The translations under genes were made by a program, and so were the position numbers. This document shows positions 9,961-21,358 of a stretch of 64,000 nt of DNA, piece by piece. Numbering within the stretch: the stretch's first letter is position 1; each line of letters opens with the position of its first letter. The notes under the pieces are model-generated. The model made no database searches. It saw only the letters and a list, made by a program, of their open reading frames with translations, and was not told the origin of the DNA. Source of the stretch: Siderastrea siderea (lineage: Eukaryota; Cnidaria; Anthozoa; Scleractinia; Rhizangiidae); assembly GCA_964030785.1 (NCBI GenBank), contig OZ034972.1, positions 54,563,538 to 54,627,537 on the forward strand. Reading direction: 5' to 3'.

Positions 9961-12900
9961 TTACAACTGTATCTGTTTCTTAGATTTATGCATCTCTATC
10001 TGAATTTTACTTTCAAGAACGGCCATGAAAGCTTCCCAGTAGTACTCTTCTTCTTTTCTGGAGGCAGTGTAAATGTAATGTTTTGCGATAATCAAGCAGA
10101 GGTTTAAACCAAGTCGACGAGAGAAGTCATTGGCAACACCGTAAATGATCATGTTTTCATCAAGAGTTATTGACTCGGAGTTTTTGAAATTCCACCAATT
10201 AGTAAAATGAGACCAAAAGCTCTTAACTTTTGAGCAGGAAGCGAAAAGATGAGCTAGTGTTTGTCTTTCAGAGCATAGGTGACATTTATCGGTTTCTTTA
10301 AGTGCGTCTCTAAAAAGTGTTGAGTTTGTTGGCAGAATGTGATGTATAATTTTAAATTGAAAGATGGCAAGTCTGGTGTCCTTAGTAACTTTGAAAGGAA
10401 GGCTATATATGAGTTGTATTGTTTTTTCATTCAAATTTGCTTTTACCATCCTTTTTTCGGCAGTAGGTGTTACAAACTTTTTTTTGACAAAGAATCGTGT
10501 AGCTGATTTGCAAGAGAGCTTATTCAAAGGTATTCTATTGTTATCTTCACCATCCAAAGGCGCCTGGATGTTTCCTTTTAGGATATTAACCCATTCTCTA
10601 GGGATTGAGTGGCATACTCCATGATACGTAAGAAAGTTAGCTTTGATTTTAAATCTAGAGCAGAACTCAGGAAAAGATAGAAAAGCATTGTTTTGGAAAA
10701 TGTCTTTGATTTTAATGACTCCGGCTTCATGCCATTTTTTATAATAAACAGAAACACCACCAACTTTAATGAAGCGATTGTTCCAAATAATTTCATTCAA
10801 AACTTGTTCTTTGGTGTTAGGAGAAAAATAATTTATTTTTCCCCACGCGTAGAGAGCTTCCGAGTAAAAAGCAAGGGGTATTTCAATTTTAAGTGCTTTT
10901 AAGTCAAAATTACATTGAAGTAGAAACAAGCCTCCAACATCCCTTAGGTAGCTCAATGGTATGTAGCTCCAACTTGAAGTTTCATTACTGTCGTTGAGTC
11001 TTTTTATCCAGGAAACTTTAAGTGCATCGTTGATTATTTCAAAATCAGGCATATCTAGTCCACCTTTTTCTCTCGGGCCGATCATAGTCTTTTGTTTTAT
11101 TTTAACTTTCTTGTTCCACACAAATTGGGTAATTGCTTGATTTACCATGTTGACAAATTTCGAAGGAAAGGTGAGCACTGATGTATTATATACGAGTTTA
11201 GAGATTGCGAGAGATTTTAGAATCGTTATACGGCCATATAAAGTGAGGTTTCTAGGATACCATAAGTTGAGAAGGCTTTTCATTGAGTTCAGTTTTTGTT
11301 CGAAGTTTTTCTTATATGCAACTTCATCATCATGTGAAAAATGAATACCTAATGCGAGTATTGAGTTGGAAGGCCAAGCTATTCCAAGGGGCTCTGTTGT
11401 ATTGTTTCTGTTCGCGCCCAACCACATACCTTCAGTTTTGCTTTTATTAATCTCTAGGCCTGAACATTCCTGGAAGTTTGACAATAATTGGAACAAGTTA
11501 TTTGCAGATTTTAGGTCAGAGACAAAGGCAGTTGTGTCATCGGCATATTGAGAAAGCTTAAATTCTTTGTTGTGTATATTAATTCCTTGAATAGTTTTGT
11601 CAGTTCTTATTGCATTGGCTAGGATTTCAGCACATAGGACAAATAAAATACCTGAGAGTGGACAGCCTTGTCGAACGCCTCTCTCAGGCATGAAAAACTC
11701 AGACGCATATCCGTTGTTTATAAAGCAACTGGAGCAATCCGTGTAAAAGGTTTTTATCCACTTTTGAATGCATGGACCGAAGTTAAAAGCTTGTAGGGTC
11801 TTGTGAAGAAAATTCCAGTCGACCGTGTCGAAGGCTTTCTTAAAGTCAATGAATATAGCCAGCCCAGGGATGTTTTCTAATTCAGTTACTTTCATAATAT
11901 CCATAATGAGCCTAATGTTTTGACCAATATAACGCTCTTTAACGTATCCGGTTTGATCATCGTTGATTATTTTGGGAAGAACGTTTGAAATCCTATGAGC
12001 TATGGCTTTAGTTGCAATTTTGTAATCGACATTAAGTAGTGTCAGCGGTCTCCAGTTTTCAAGATATAGTTTGTCCTTACGTTTTTTTGGTATTACTTTG
12101 ATAATTCCTTGTTTTTGCGTTATATTCAAATGTTGATGTTCGAATCCGTAGTTTAGACTTTGTACCAACTCTTCACCCAGCATCGACCAAAAGCGTAAAT
12201 AGAACTCTACTGAAAGTCCATCGCTACCAGGGCATTTGCCCTTGGCGCACTGCTCTAAAATGTAAAGGCATTCCTCGTTACTGAGTGGGTGCTCTAGTTC
12301 ATTTTTTCCAGTTTCATCTAGCTTAGCAAGATTAGGATTCTCAAAGAAAAGATTGTACTTCGGATTGTTGCACGGTGCTGCAGTATATAGATTTTTATAG
12401 AACATCTTTCCTTGTTCTAGGATATCGTTCGGAGTAGTAATTTCTCTATCATCGTTTGTTTTCAATTTGGAAATGTGCGTCTTAAAATGGTGCCTTTTTT
12501 CTAAATTCAAGAAATATTTAGTGTTTTTTTCGCCTTGTTCATGCCAGCGTGTTCTACTTCTTATTATTGCGCCTTTAGTTCGATATTCCGCAATAGCGTT
12601 AAGTTCAGCTCTAAGACGATAAAATTTTAAAATGTTTTCCTTTGAACGCTCCGTCTTCAGCAAGGTCATCAAATGGTCAATTTGAGTTTGAAGGTTTTTT
12701 TCAGCATTTCTACGTTCTCTATTTTTCCGTTTTGTATACTGGACACAAAAGCCTCTCACTTCCATTTTTATCATGTCCCAGTAGAGACCTTTATCCTCTA
12801 GATAATTGTGCTTTGTTTTGAAATCTGGTATCTTGTTAGAAAGTTCCTGTATGAATTTTTCATCGTGCAGCAGAGAGTTGTTTATTTTCCAAAAACCTGG

Positions 12901-13650
12901 GCCTCGCTGAGTATATTCTTTTGATTGCAGATTAAGGATAATTGCAGAATGATCAGACAATGTGTAATGAACAATTGTAGAGTCTTTCACAGAGTTTGAC
13001 AAGTCTTTTGAAACCAGCCAGTAATCCAGCCTGCATTGTACTTTTAGAGAGTTGTTACGCCACGTGTATTGTGACTGATTGGGGTGTTGACTCCTCCATA
13101 CATCTTGTAGGTTGTATGTTTTGCATAAATTTTTGATCTCGCTAATTACTGCTTTTTTTCTTTCAATAGAAGTTCCACCAGTTTTGTCTAAAGGTGCTAG
13201 GGCGCAATTAAAGTCGCCCCCAAGAATAATTTGCATATCAGCGTATTCTCGAAGGGTGTCATTGAGCTTTGAGAAGAATATTTTTTGACTGTTATTGTCG
13301 TTTGGGCTGTAAATATTGCAAAGTAGAAACGTAGAATCATACAGCGAGGCTTCTAGTAGTATATACCTTCCGTTTTTATCAGCTATAATGTTTTTAATGC
13401 GAACATCTAATTTCGGATTAAAGAGGATTGCAACTCCTTTTGAGTGATTTGTCCCGTGACTGAAGAAAAAATTCCCTCCCCATTCTGATTTCCACATTGC
13501 TTCTATGTTTTCCGTAGAGTAAGTTTCTTGAAGGAAGATTACATCAAATTTATAGTTGTGAAGCCATCTGAAAAGTTGTCTTCTTTTTCTTGTTTGGTTT
13601 AAACCTCTTGCATTGAGTGAGCAAAACGACGCTTTAAACGGTGTTGTCAT
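9961..13650 (-). CDS. LINE ORF2: endonuclease and reverse transcriptase
   Basis: 1229 codons, uninterrupted. Residues about 5-240 are an APE-type endonuclease (SLNARGLN, QETYSTE, GGDFNC, LDYWLVSK, LSDHSAI). Residues about 480-780 are a reverse transcriptase (RPLTLLNVDYKI, FIDFKKAFDTVDW, GVRQGCPLSG, QYADDTTAF with the catalytic DD). Near the C terminus is a CCHC knuckle (CHLCSERQTLAHLFASC). The protein nicks target DNA and copies the element RNA there. The order and the RQGCPLSG form fit the L1/Tx1 clade. No stop or frameshift is visible, so the copy may still be enzymatically competent in spite of the truncated 5' region. Confidence 0.93.
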   Translation of the reverse strand: MTTPFKASFCSLNARGLNQTRKRRQLFRWLHNYKFDVIFLQETYSTENIEAMWKSEWGGNFFFSHGTNHSKGVAILFNPKLDVRIKNIIADKNGRYILLEASLYDSTFLLCNIYSPNDNNSQKIFFSKLNDTLREYADMQIILGGDFNCALAPLDKTGGTSIERKKAVISEIKNLCKTYNLQDVWRSQHPNQSQYTWRNNSLKVQCRLDYWLVSKDLSNSVKDSTIVHYTLSDHSAIILNLQSKEYTQRGPGFWKINNSLLHDEKFIQELSNKIPDFKTKHNYLEDKGLYWDMIKMEVRGFCVQYTKRKNRERRNAEKNLQTQIDHLMTLLKTERSKENILKFYRLRAELNAIAEYRTKGAIIRSRTRWHEQGEKNTKYFLNLEKRHHFKTHISKLKTNDDREITTPNDILEQGKMFYKNLYTAAPCNNPKYNLFFENPNLAKLDETGKNELEHPLSNEECLYILEQCAKGKCPGSDGLSVEFYLRFWSMLGEELVQSLNYGFEHQHLNITQKQGIIKVIPKKRKDKLYLENWRPLTLLNVDYKIATKAIAHRISNVLPKIINDDQTGYVKERYIGQNIRLIMDIMKVTELENIPGLAIFIDFKKAFDTVDWNFLHKTLQAFNFGPCIQKWIKTFYTDCSSCFINNGYASEFFMPERGVRQGCPLSGILFVLCAEILANAIRTDKTIQGINIHNKEFKLSQYADDTTAFVSDLKSANNLFQLLSNFQECSGLEINKSKTEGMWLGANRNNTTEPLGIAWPSNSILALGIHFSHDDEVAYKKNFEQKLNSMKSLLNLWYPRNLTLYGRITILKSLAISKLVYNTSVLTFPSKFVNMVNQAITQFVWNKKVKIKQKTMIGPREKGGLDMPDFEIINDALKVSWIKRLNDSNETSSWSYIPLSYLRDVGGLFLLQCNFDLKALKIEIPLAFYSEALYAWGKINYFSPNTKEQVLNEIIWNNRFIKVGGVSVYYKKWHEAGVIKIKDIFQNNAFLSFPEFCSRFKIKANFLTYHGVCHSIPREWVNILKGNIQAPLDGEDNNRIPLNKLSCKSATRFFVKKKFVTPTAEKRMVKANLNEKTIQLIYSLPFKVTKDTRLAIFQFKIIHHILPTNSTLFRDALKETDKCHLCSERQTLAHLFASCSKVKSFWSHFTNWWNFKNSESITLDENMIIYGVANDFSRRLGLNLCLIIAKHYIYTASRKEEEYYWEAFMAVLESKIQIEMHKSKKQIQL

Positions 13651-14308
13651 ATCCTGATATTGTGTGATTCTTTCTTACTGAAACAGTTGTAATCCGATTT
13701 GTAATATTTAACATATTTGGATTGTAATAACATGTTGCTATCCTTATAGCTTGTTTTTAAAAATGTGAACAAGGCATAATGGTTTCTTATAAGATTGATT
13801 GAGTATAATTGTTTACTTGTAGATATTACTGTATTACTAGATAGTTGCCAAGAAACCTGTAGAAGAAATATTAACATAGAAACGAAAATCCTAAGAACTA
13901 CAAAAATACAAGACACACGTGAACGACAGAAACGTGCCAGTTTATAGAGAAAAAAAAAAAAAAAAAACTAGCACGGTGAAACTACTTTGCCGAGCGCCGA
14001 GTCAGCAAAGGAAGGCAAGGGAGCTGTATGATTATTAAATAACTAAATAGAAAGACTCCCTTGAATATATAAACAATGGCGAGAATGCATCTAGGGAATA
14101 TGTCGCAAGCACTTTGCAAACGTAATTAATGCACGAAAGAAAGAAATACACATTTCGACAAGTAAGCAAAACTAAATAACCGTCAGTAGACTGAAGCCCG
14201 AAAACTTTAAATAAAAAAGCAAGAAAAAGAAACAAATATTAATAGAAAAAATTACCAAAAAAAAGAAAAAAAACTAGCCGATTTATGTTTTTAGAAATAG
14301 GATTAGAT

Positions 14309-14620
14309 TTAATGATCGTTGCCATGTTTTGAAGGCAGCAGATATTCTGGAATATTGTCAACTGTGTAGCTACTGCTGTTAACAAAAAGTTTGTTACCTT
14401 TAATGAAAGCCCGAGATATGTTCAGTTCCTTTGATTTCCTGAGCGCCGCTCTAAGTTTCCCTCGAATTTTTGCAGACTCTGCGGAGAGATCTTTGTCAAT
14501 AAAGACGCTTGACAAAGCGGGGTTTTGGAGCAGCTCTTTTCTTTTTCCCCAAACAGCGTCTGCATCCATTCTTGAAACAAATCTGACCAACTTCTTTGTT
14601 TCTGATACGGGGTGGTATGT
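14309..14620 (-). pseudogene. LINE ORF1 C-terminal remnant
   Basis: The open frame runs from a stop at about 14623 to 14309. It reads LVRFVSRMDADAVWGKRKEL at the start and later ISRAFIKGNKLFVNSSSYT. L1-type ORF1 proteins (nucleic acid chaperones) have this layout in their C-terminal domain: strand, kinase-like R/K helix, then 'KGxKLFVNxxxYT'. Only this domain is left; the N-terminal coiled coil was lost by 5' truncation. It precedes ORF2 as expected. Confidence 0.6.
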
Positions 14621-14639
14621 TGCCTAGCAACCAAATATT

Positions 14640-15500
14640 GCTGACGCCCCGCTCAGTGAAGGCAGGTCAATAGGTCCCTTGAGATTCTTTAAAGTTTAAC
14701 ATTTTCTCTTCTGACGCTGATAGCCACACCTCTGATAAGAGCAAAAATTATAATCATCGGGTTTCGAGCAAACAGGGCACGAAAAAGATGGTAAGAAAAG
14801 TCTGAGCATCCTCAGCAAAGACTTCCACGCTTGTCACGTTGAGCTTTCGAGTCTAATAACTTCATATCAAAATCATAGCGATCAAAGCCACCCAAGTGTC
14901 GCTGTACCAGCGATTTTCCAAGTCTTGGCCAGAGAAAAGCATAGGATCAGTACGAGGCAATTTTGGAAACCAATCCACTTGCCTAAAGAGTGAAAGATTA
15001 AAAGACATTCTAGGAAAAGATCTCTTTCCATCAACAATAGGACAATGAGGTCTGAAATCTGCGTTCATTTGTAGAGCGTGCCCACGGCCCGACCAAGCAC
15101 GGAAAAACGACCATGCTGTCTACTGGCGCATCGATCCCGCGACCAGAAAAACTTTCGTGAAGGGACTATAATCCCTTAAGAACCGCCCACATTTCTTAAA
15201 TGTTAATATGGCCGTCTCGCATGTTATAATTTAGTGTAGAGGCAAGTTCTGAACTGCTCCCCATTGGAAGAAAAACGCGCCTGGGGTAACGGAGTTGACT
15301 ATTTACTTAAGAACCTGGGGATGGACAGGGAAAAGGGAACGCAAATTCCCATTAACTTCCCGAGGAACTACAAGGTGACAGCGGTTCCACGCAAAAAGTA
15401 TTTGCTCACGTAGTCGAGCTAATCTTCTTATCCTCAGGTATGCGAAAAGCCCATACGGTAGAAACCACAACAATTTCCAAATAATGGAACTGGTATACAG
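14640..15500. other. no gene seen
   Basis: Between the LINE and the duplicated block I see short chance frames only, no convincing splice-framed coding exon and no clear repeat. Confidence 0.5.
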
Positions 15501-15517
15501 GGACCAGAACGCATTTG

Positions 15518-15737
15518 GACTGTACAGACTAGTATATATATATATATATACATGCATACAATGGCATCTCCGCAGATTGACAACTGTATTTAGGCATTCT
15601 CTGTGACGTCGGAAGTGACCAAAAGGCCTCAAAGAACAGCTCCCCACTGAAGCGATCATCAATGTAAAGAGAACATGCGATCCTTAAACTCCTGAACGTT
15701 TTGTGGGACCTAGCTAGTCTAACCATTTGGTATACAA
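15518..15737. repeat. segmental duplicate, copy 1 (partner 17021-17232)
   Basis: About 215 bp are nearly identical to 17021-17232, from CTGTACAGACTAGTA to GGTTTGGTATACAAA-like sequence. Copy 1 contains a longer (TA)n run at 15531-15550. Open frames on the minus strand occur in both copies but differ downstream, and I do not recognise them. Confidence 0.85.
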
Positions 15738-16197
15738 AGGCAAAGGGCCCTAATGCTTTCGGGCTATAACCATTGGTTTAATTTCAGCAGGAAAAATTAT
15801 CAGAACCCCCTTTCTGAACTCCGCGGAATGAGATTTTAGCCTTTAAAGAAAAAGATAGGGGATGGCCGCTCAACAGGAGTTCGACTGTATATTTAGTAAA
15901 TCATGAAATAAATTTATAGGTGTGAAATTTTAAGACAAACAACTTATTTAGAAAGAATAAATATATGAAATTCATACTTTTGAACTGCGGAATAAAGTAA
16001 TGAATGTAGAGACAATAGTCGCAGTTATTTACGCAACTACATTCATAACTTAATTAGAATAGTTTACCATGCCAGAATTAGAACTTACTAAAGGTTCCAT
16101 CTTCACCCTTGACTGGGTTATCGAAAACGTCCGTTTCGTAAATCGGCAAAGCACCACAGAACTCCAGAATCTCCTTTGTAAGCGAAGATCTATCGGC
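15738..16197 (-). pseudogene. truncated duplicate of BRICHOS exon 5 and adjoining intron
   Basis: This stretch aligns closely with 21849-22296, from GCCCTAATGCTTTCGGGCT to GATCTATCGGCA. On the minus strand it contains the 3' two-thirds of the BRICHOS gene exon 5 (from the end of the GPADRSS segment through CGALPIYET) and the same donor. A 6-bp insertion follows the donor. Homology stops abruptly at 16197, so the 5' part of the exon and its acceptor are missing. It is a fragment of a former tandem copy of the gene. Confidence 0.75.
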
Positions 16198-16461
16198 ATA
16201 TCATTCTCGTTGATAGTGAAGCACAGTGAGCGCCAAAAAAAGCATTCTACTTTTCATTTACGTCAAGGGGAGGTGGGGGGCAAGAAGTTATTTCAGCTTT
16301 TGGAGAGGGTGGTTTAGTTTAACTTTACGGGATATTTCACCCCCCCCCCCCCCCTTCCTCCTGCTAATTATTGCACAGTCCCAAAGAGCGATTGGTTTGT
16401 TTTATTGAGAACTACAGTGCATACTAGTGGAAATAGTAACACGGCTTGGGCTAAAAGGATT

Positions 16462-16810
16462 GAGAACAAACTCAACAAACTATTCAGGGCCGTACCTAGG
16501 ATTTTTTGTCTGCGGGGGCAAGTTTTCCTGGCGGGGTCAACTTGGGTTTTTCTAGGTTATTTTTTCTTTTTTTCGTTAGTTTTCTTAGTTTTTTAGTTTT
16601 CATAGCGGAGGCAACTGCCCCCCCCCCCCCCCGCTAGGTACGGCCCTGCTATTACAAAAATAGCGTCACCTATAGCGGCGCAGTCTTCTTTCCAACGTAA
16701 GACAAGCAGAGTCCCTTGGGCAATATAAAGGTTTACTTAAACAAGTACTTTACGACACAACATTTGTGGAAAGCAGCTTCTTTTTTATATAGCTTATAAT
16801 TAAAATTTTT
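16462..16810 (+). repeat. CR1/Jockey-like LINE 3' fragment, interrupted
   Basis: AACAAACTCAAC..(gap)..ATTACAAAAATAGC and CCAACGTAAGACAAGCAGAG match the 3' end of the LINE at 46105-47262. The match extends into the 3' UTR (GTGGAAAGCAGCTT). The fragment is split by the MITE at 16485-16648. Confidence 0.75.
16485..16648. mobile_element. 164-bp MITE nested in the LINE fragment
   Basis: Ends CAGGGCCGTACCTAG and CTAGGTACGGCCCTG are inverted repeats of 15 bp. CTATT is repeated directly on both sides (16480-16484, 16649-16653). The related LINE copy near 46990 shows CTATT only once, which confirms a 5-bp target duplication. The inside has long T and C runs and no coding capacity. Confidence 0.85.
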
Positions 16811-17020
16811 AGTATTTATGTAGGATCCATCCTCGGATACCCAGGGGCAGTTAGTGGGGGCGGGGGAAAGTCTATACGGGCGAAAAATCTGCGAAGAAAA
16901 GTCAAGAACGAAAATAGTCCGGGAGCTAGGAGCACAGAAATGATGTTTTGCACTTCCAGAGTACTGAAAAGGTTTGAACACGGATTTCAATGGATTAACA
17001 CCTCCAATTTCACAAGAACT

Positions 17021-17232
17021 GTACAGACTAGTACATATATACATACATGCATACAATGGCATCTCCGCAGATTGACAACTGTATTTAGGCATTCTCTGTG
17101 ACGTCGGAAGTGACCAAAAGCCTCCAAAGAACAGCTCCCCACTGAAACGATCATCAATGTAAAGAGAAGATGCGATCCTTAAACTCCTGAACGTTTTGTG
17201 GGACCTAGCTAGTCTAACCCGTTTGGTATACA
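17021..17232. repeat. segmental duplicate, copy 2 (partner 15518-15737)
   Basis: This is the near-identical partner of 15518-15737. Here the unit is followed directly by CR1-like LINE debris on the low side, whereas copy 1 is followed by BRICHOS-derived sequence on the high side. Confidence 0.85.
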
Positions 17233-17718
17233 AAAAAGGAGTTCTTCCAGCTGAAAGGAAGCGTTACTCCTAGGCCACTATCCCTAGGCCCCAGCACTAA
17301 CACCAGGATACTTTTGTGAATCATGGAAAAGCGAGATGCGGTTACAATCCACACTTTCATAAATTTACACGTGTAAAGTCGGAATACACGAAATTAGGAA
17401 CTCCCAAAGCGTTTTCAGTGCGAACATGGTATCGATCATCCCCAGAAAGAACCTGGCAACAAGGCTTAACCTTGCGTTCTGTGGTTCGATCATTATCAAA
17501 CGTACGAGATGGGGCGTTCAGTAACCAACTCACCCACTCTTCCCCAGACACAAATTTCTCCCGTCTTGAAATTGTTTTTGGTGACGAACTGCGAAAATTG
17601 TTTGCATGAGTTGTGGTTCCTGAAAAACCTTGCTCGGGTATTCCGCGCTCTCAAGCTCAAAGCCCTATAGGATCCCTTAAGGGTTTAAGGTCTTTTTTAG
17701 GCCCGACAAGTATCATTG

Positions 17719-17909
17719 TGGTCATTTTCTCCGAACTCGGTTGTCCATCCAGGGATATCCAGCATATTTTCCTCTAACTGCCCTTTTCACAGCCTCTAAG
17801 GGCAAACAACATCGTCGTATCTCCCGTGAGACGTTTTTTTTTTAACGAAACAATCAAAGTGATGCACTTTAAAAGAGGCTATAAACCCGAGTTCGGAGAA
17901 AATGACCAC
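17719..17909. repeat. 22-bp inverted repeat
   Basis: GTGGTCATTTTCTCCGAACT plus CGG at 17719-17741 returns inverted as CCGAGTTCGG..GAAAATGACCAC at 17887-17909. About 147 bp lie between the arms. The rest of 17235-18740 shows no gene that I can support. Confidence 0.7.
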
Positions 17910-18739
17910 CGTAGCCCGAGTAATCGGGTTCAAGGGCATGCCTATGGGCAAAACGCTTGTGGGGTCACTTCTCCAACCTCGAGACCACAGACTTCCAAAA
18001 TTAAAAAGAATATACAACCACGCGAATTTGCTGTAATGCCTTAAGGCTTTACTGTCGTCAAACCCAACAACCGCCTTTAGTTAATAACATTTAATCACTG
18101 CAACTGGCTCCTTTAAATAACGACTAGCGTCTCTCTGGACAGGAACGCAATGTGTGGCCCACTTCACCACGCACCCAAAAGTCTCCGAAGCTTGTTTAAA
18201 GCTCAGATTCTCCTAGTTGGGTTATAAGCGATTTTATAAAGTTATATTGCATAGTTCAAGACGCTACGCAGTTGTTACAAATTTTGTCAAATTAGGGCTC
18301 AGATTGCCACATCTGGAGTGCAGAGCTCTCCGTGTCCGTCCCACGACCGACCCCTTCCTAACGTTAACCACCCCTTCATGCAAGCGAACTCACAGCTAGC
18401 CGCAACATAAGTATCAAGCAAAGTCATTGACCGCTGGCCTTAGAAGCCAGGATCTTACAAAGGAAAAGTGCCACACGATGCCTCTAAATCTCCAAATTTC
18501 CTTCATTGGAATCACCCACTTTCACATTGTGTTACTGAGACTGTCTCCACAGAAACCCAACATTCAAACTGAACAAAAGATTTAATTCGTACCAGCTTGA
18601 ATCATCCCGAATACCTTTCTTTTCTAGTTCACCTCGTACCACTCTGAATTATCCCGAATACTTTTTTTCCACGTCACTCCGTAGCACGGGGCAAGCAGAT
18701 CCTTTACCTACGAAAATTCGCCAATTCCTCATACACATT

Positions 18740-19312
18740 CTATCCGCGCGTTCTTTTCCCAGCCAACGCGTGGCACGGTGCAAAAGTTACGCGACCCGCT
18801 TCTCGGTCAGTCAGCAATCCTTATTTGTTCGATCTGCCACCACGTGGTGGAAGCAAGTCCTCAACTCCTCATCCGGTCCTCAACCACATGTTTCCTTTTT
18901 TCCTTTCCATTCTTACGCCAAACCGTGGCACTGAACCAAGAATCCATGACTCATCGCTCAATCGGCCCACGACATTTTTTTTGGTGGCCACTACGTGACA
19001 CAGAGCAGGAGACCACGACACACTGCACCGATATCGGTACTCATTGGAATTAAAGCGTTTTATCTTTTAACGCCATCTCGTGGCTCCGACCAAGAGTCCT
19101 CGAAACACTGCTCTAACGGTCCTCGACCGAAAACTATTTCTTTTACGCCACCTCGTGGCTCAGAGCAAGAGTCCTCGACCCACACTGCTCTAACGGTCCT
19201 CGACCGAAAACTTTTTTTTTACGCCACCTCGTGGCAAGAGCAACAATCCTGAATAGACTGTCAGGCTAAACGGTCTTCGACCGAAACTATTTTATCGGTC
19301 CTCGACCGAGAC
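18740..19312. repeat. degenerate minisatellite, unit about 80 bp
   Basis: Words such as ACGCCACCTCGTGGCTC, AGCAAGAGTCCTCGA and AACGGTCCTCGACCGAAAAC recur in the same order at least three to four times, with decay towards the edges. The plus-strand frames here are by-products of the repeat. Confidence 0.75.
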
Positions 19313-20029
19313 AAACAACTCCTCAAACATAAACTAATTATCAAAATATCTAGGAAAAAAAAAGCGAAAGCACAACAACAACGTATAATAAAAGCAACTA
19401 ATTAACACCCAAAGAAGAAGAAGCGTCTTCTGAAAAGCCAAGACGAATAAATTACCGAGCACGTGCGCCAAGCGCGAAATTCAAAACCGATTCCTTCGGT
19501 CCAAGAAAGACATGAGCAAGAAAATGTTAATGTTTACACACCTTACCTACAAAGCTATACGAATCCATAAGACAAACATGCGTGCTTGTTTCAGTACCGC
19601 AATGGGATGTTTTACGTAACAAACCTACCGTCTGCTAACTCGTTAACACTTGAAACCTAAGCTCCTTAATTATAACACTCTAACACCAGCAAGCTCTAAA
19701 ACAAAAGTCCATCACACGGCAACTACTGGATTTTTTTAACATGCAAGCTTTTTGGCTTACAGTTAAAAAGGCCGACACATGACTGTTGCCAAATACGACC
19801 AAATACCCTCGATACACTGCCTCGTTCCCAGGCGCCGATCGGCCGGACGGTTAGGGCGGAAAGGTGGGAAAACTAGGAACGCGGGGATTGATGGTTAGGA
19901 AACTTCCGCGTCAGGCCCACAACGCAAAGCGAATCGTGAACGTCAGTCCCAAGCGAACCGTGCACGACAAAGTAGGAGGACACCTGGGGACGAGGCAGCT
20001 CGATACACAATTCAATCTTTAAACAAACC

Positions 20030-20290
20030 CGACGCATGGTTCTTGTGAACTTAGCTCGGCACACAAACCAAACTTAAGACAAAAACCGACACAAGGCGTG
20101 GAACAAATTGTGCTCAACACGAACATTTGAGCAACGTAAAGCCGACTCGCGGTGTCTGTCAAATTGTGCACGACACGCGAGCGAACTTAGCTACAGCCAA
20201 CACACGGCATCTCCCAATTTCTGCTCGGCACACGAGCGAACGTTTTAGCTACAGCCGACACACGAAGTCTGCAAATTTCCACATTTGTTA
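20030..20290. repeat. degenerate tandem repeat, unit about 65 bp
   Basis: Variants of GCTCGGCACACGAGCGAAC, TTAGCTACAGCCGACACACG and CAAATTGTGC recur three to four times. It resembles the neighbouring 18.7-19.3 kb minisatellite in style (short CACACG/CTCGG words) but has a different unit. Confidence 0.65.
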
Positions 20291-21113
20291 CACTCTTCGC
20301 GTAGCAATCACTTTTCTCCACCAGCCACCAAATCTCATTTGCTGCCATGTTTTGAATTCAGCTGCAGTGGAGCGCTCTTTATCCAGACCGACTCCGTATC
20401 AGACATCGCCACTTTGAATTCTTACTATATTAGAGGCGCGGTCTGCTGGTAAGAGGTCTGGAAATAAATTACACGCGGTCACCGAGTGCGATCTCTGGAA
20501 CCGACAAATCTTCGGAGACCGCTTGGTCGCTCGTAAAACTCCCAGTAACACTCTGTGACAAATTTGTGGCTGTTGTATGCGTTAATTTTACGCTTGATGT
20601 TTGAGAAAATTTGACAGGGACCTTCCTGAGAAATGTATTTCGTAAAGGTCTACGGGACACATATAAAAATTATTCGATATTATCACGGGGCTCTAGATGT
20701 TACCCAAAAAGACACAACGAAAACATCAGCAAAGCATATTTTATTAACACAGAGCGGTAACCAAAGTACATTCTTCTTTATAACTACTGCACCAAACCTT
20801 TTACAATCAAATCATGATGATAAACATAGAAAGTATCTCCCTGAACCAATACTTCACACTTCAAATTTTGAAATATTTCAGTTACTTTTTGTCTGTTTTT
20901 ATAATTATTTATTCCTTTTGTGACTTACAATATTTTAAAGAATACAGATCAAAGAAGCTCTGCAAGCTGAACCGCTGCAGGTTTAATTAATATTCAGGTT
21001 GTTTTGGAATCAACGCATTCACGCAAAGCAAATTACACAAAAATCTGAAAAGAATTACTTCTTTTGCTAAAATAAAGTTACAATAAATTGGTTTTACTTT
21101 TTTATTTTTTAAC

Positions 21114-21119
21114 TTTATT
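21114..21119 (-). terminator. poly(A) signal of the BRICHOS gene
   Basis: AATAAA on the minus strand, about 240 bp after the stop codon at 21359. It is the first canonical signal downstream of the last exon. Confidence 0.55.
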
Positions 21120-21358
21120 GTGTTCTTAAAAATTCATTTATTATTTTAAGGCCCACGTTGAAAGCAGTTGTGAAACCTAAATGGCTACCCCGAAAAAATA
21201 TTTTTTAATTATATATATTTTAAGCGCTTTAATCTTTATGAGCTATTCGAAGTTAAAAATCAAATGAAAAGCTTTTAATTTTTCCATGACGAGATATTTT
21301 CTATTTCTTAGATCTTATCTCATCAGTTTCCGAGGTTGGGGATAGTGCGTGTGGAGGC

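Larger units (their letters stand above)
9661..14623 (-). mobile_element. L1/Tx1-like LINE, 5'-truncated
   Basis: A non-LTR retrotransposon on the minus strand. It contains the C-terminal part of ORF1 (14309-14620), a 660-bp spacer, a full ORF2 (9961-13650), a 3' UTR and a poly(A) tail seen as a T run at 9664-9699. The 5' break is near 14623, where the ORF1 frame meets a stop in unrelated sequence. I could not find a convincing target duplication. An open 1229-codon ORF2 and a long pure tail suggest a recent insertion. Confidence 0.85.

Noticed and set aside
16733..17233. 166-codon minus-strand frame
   Set aside because: It runs across LINE 3' debris into a segmental duplicate. The two parts have different origins, so it is not one gene.
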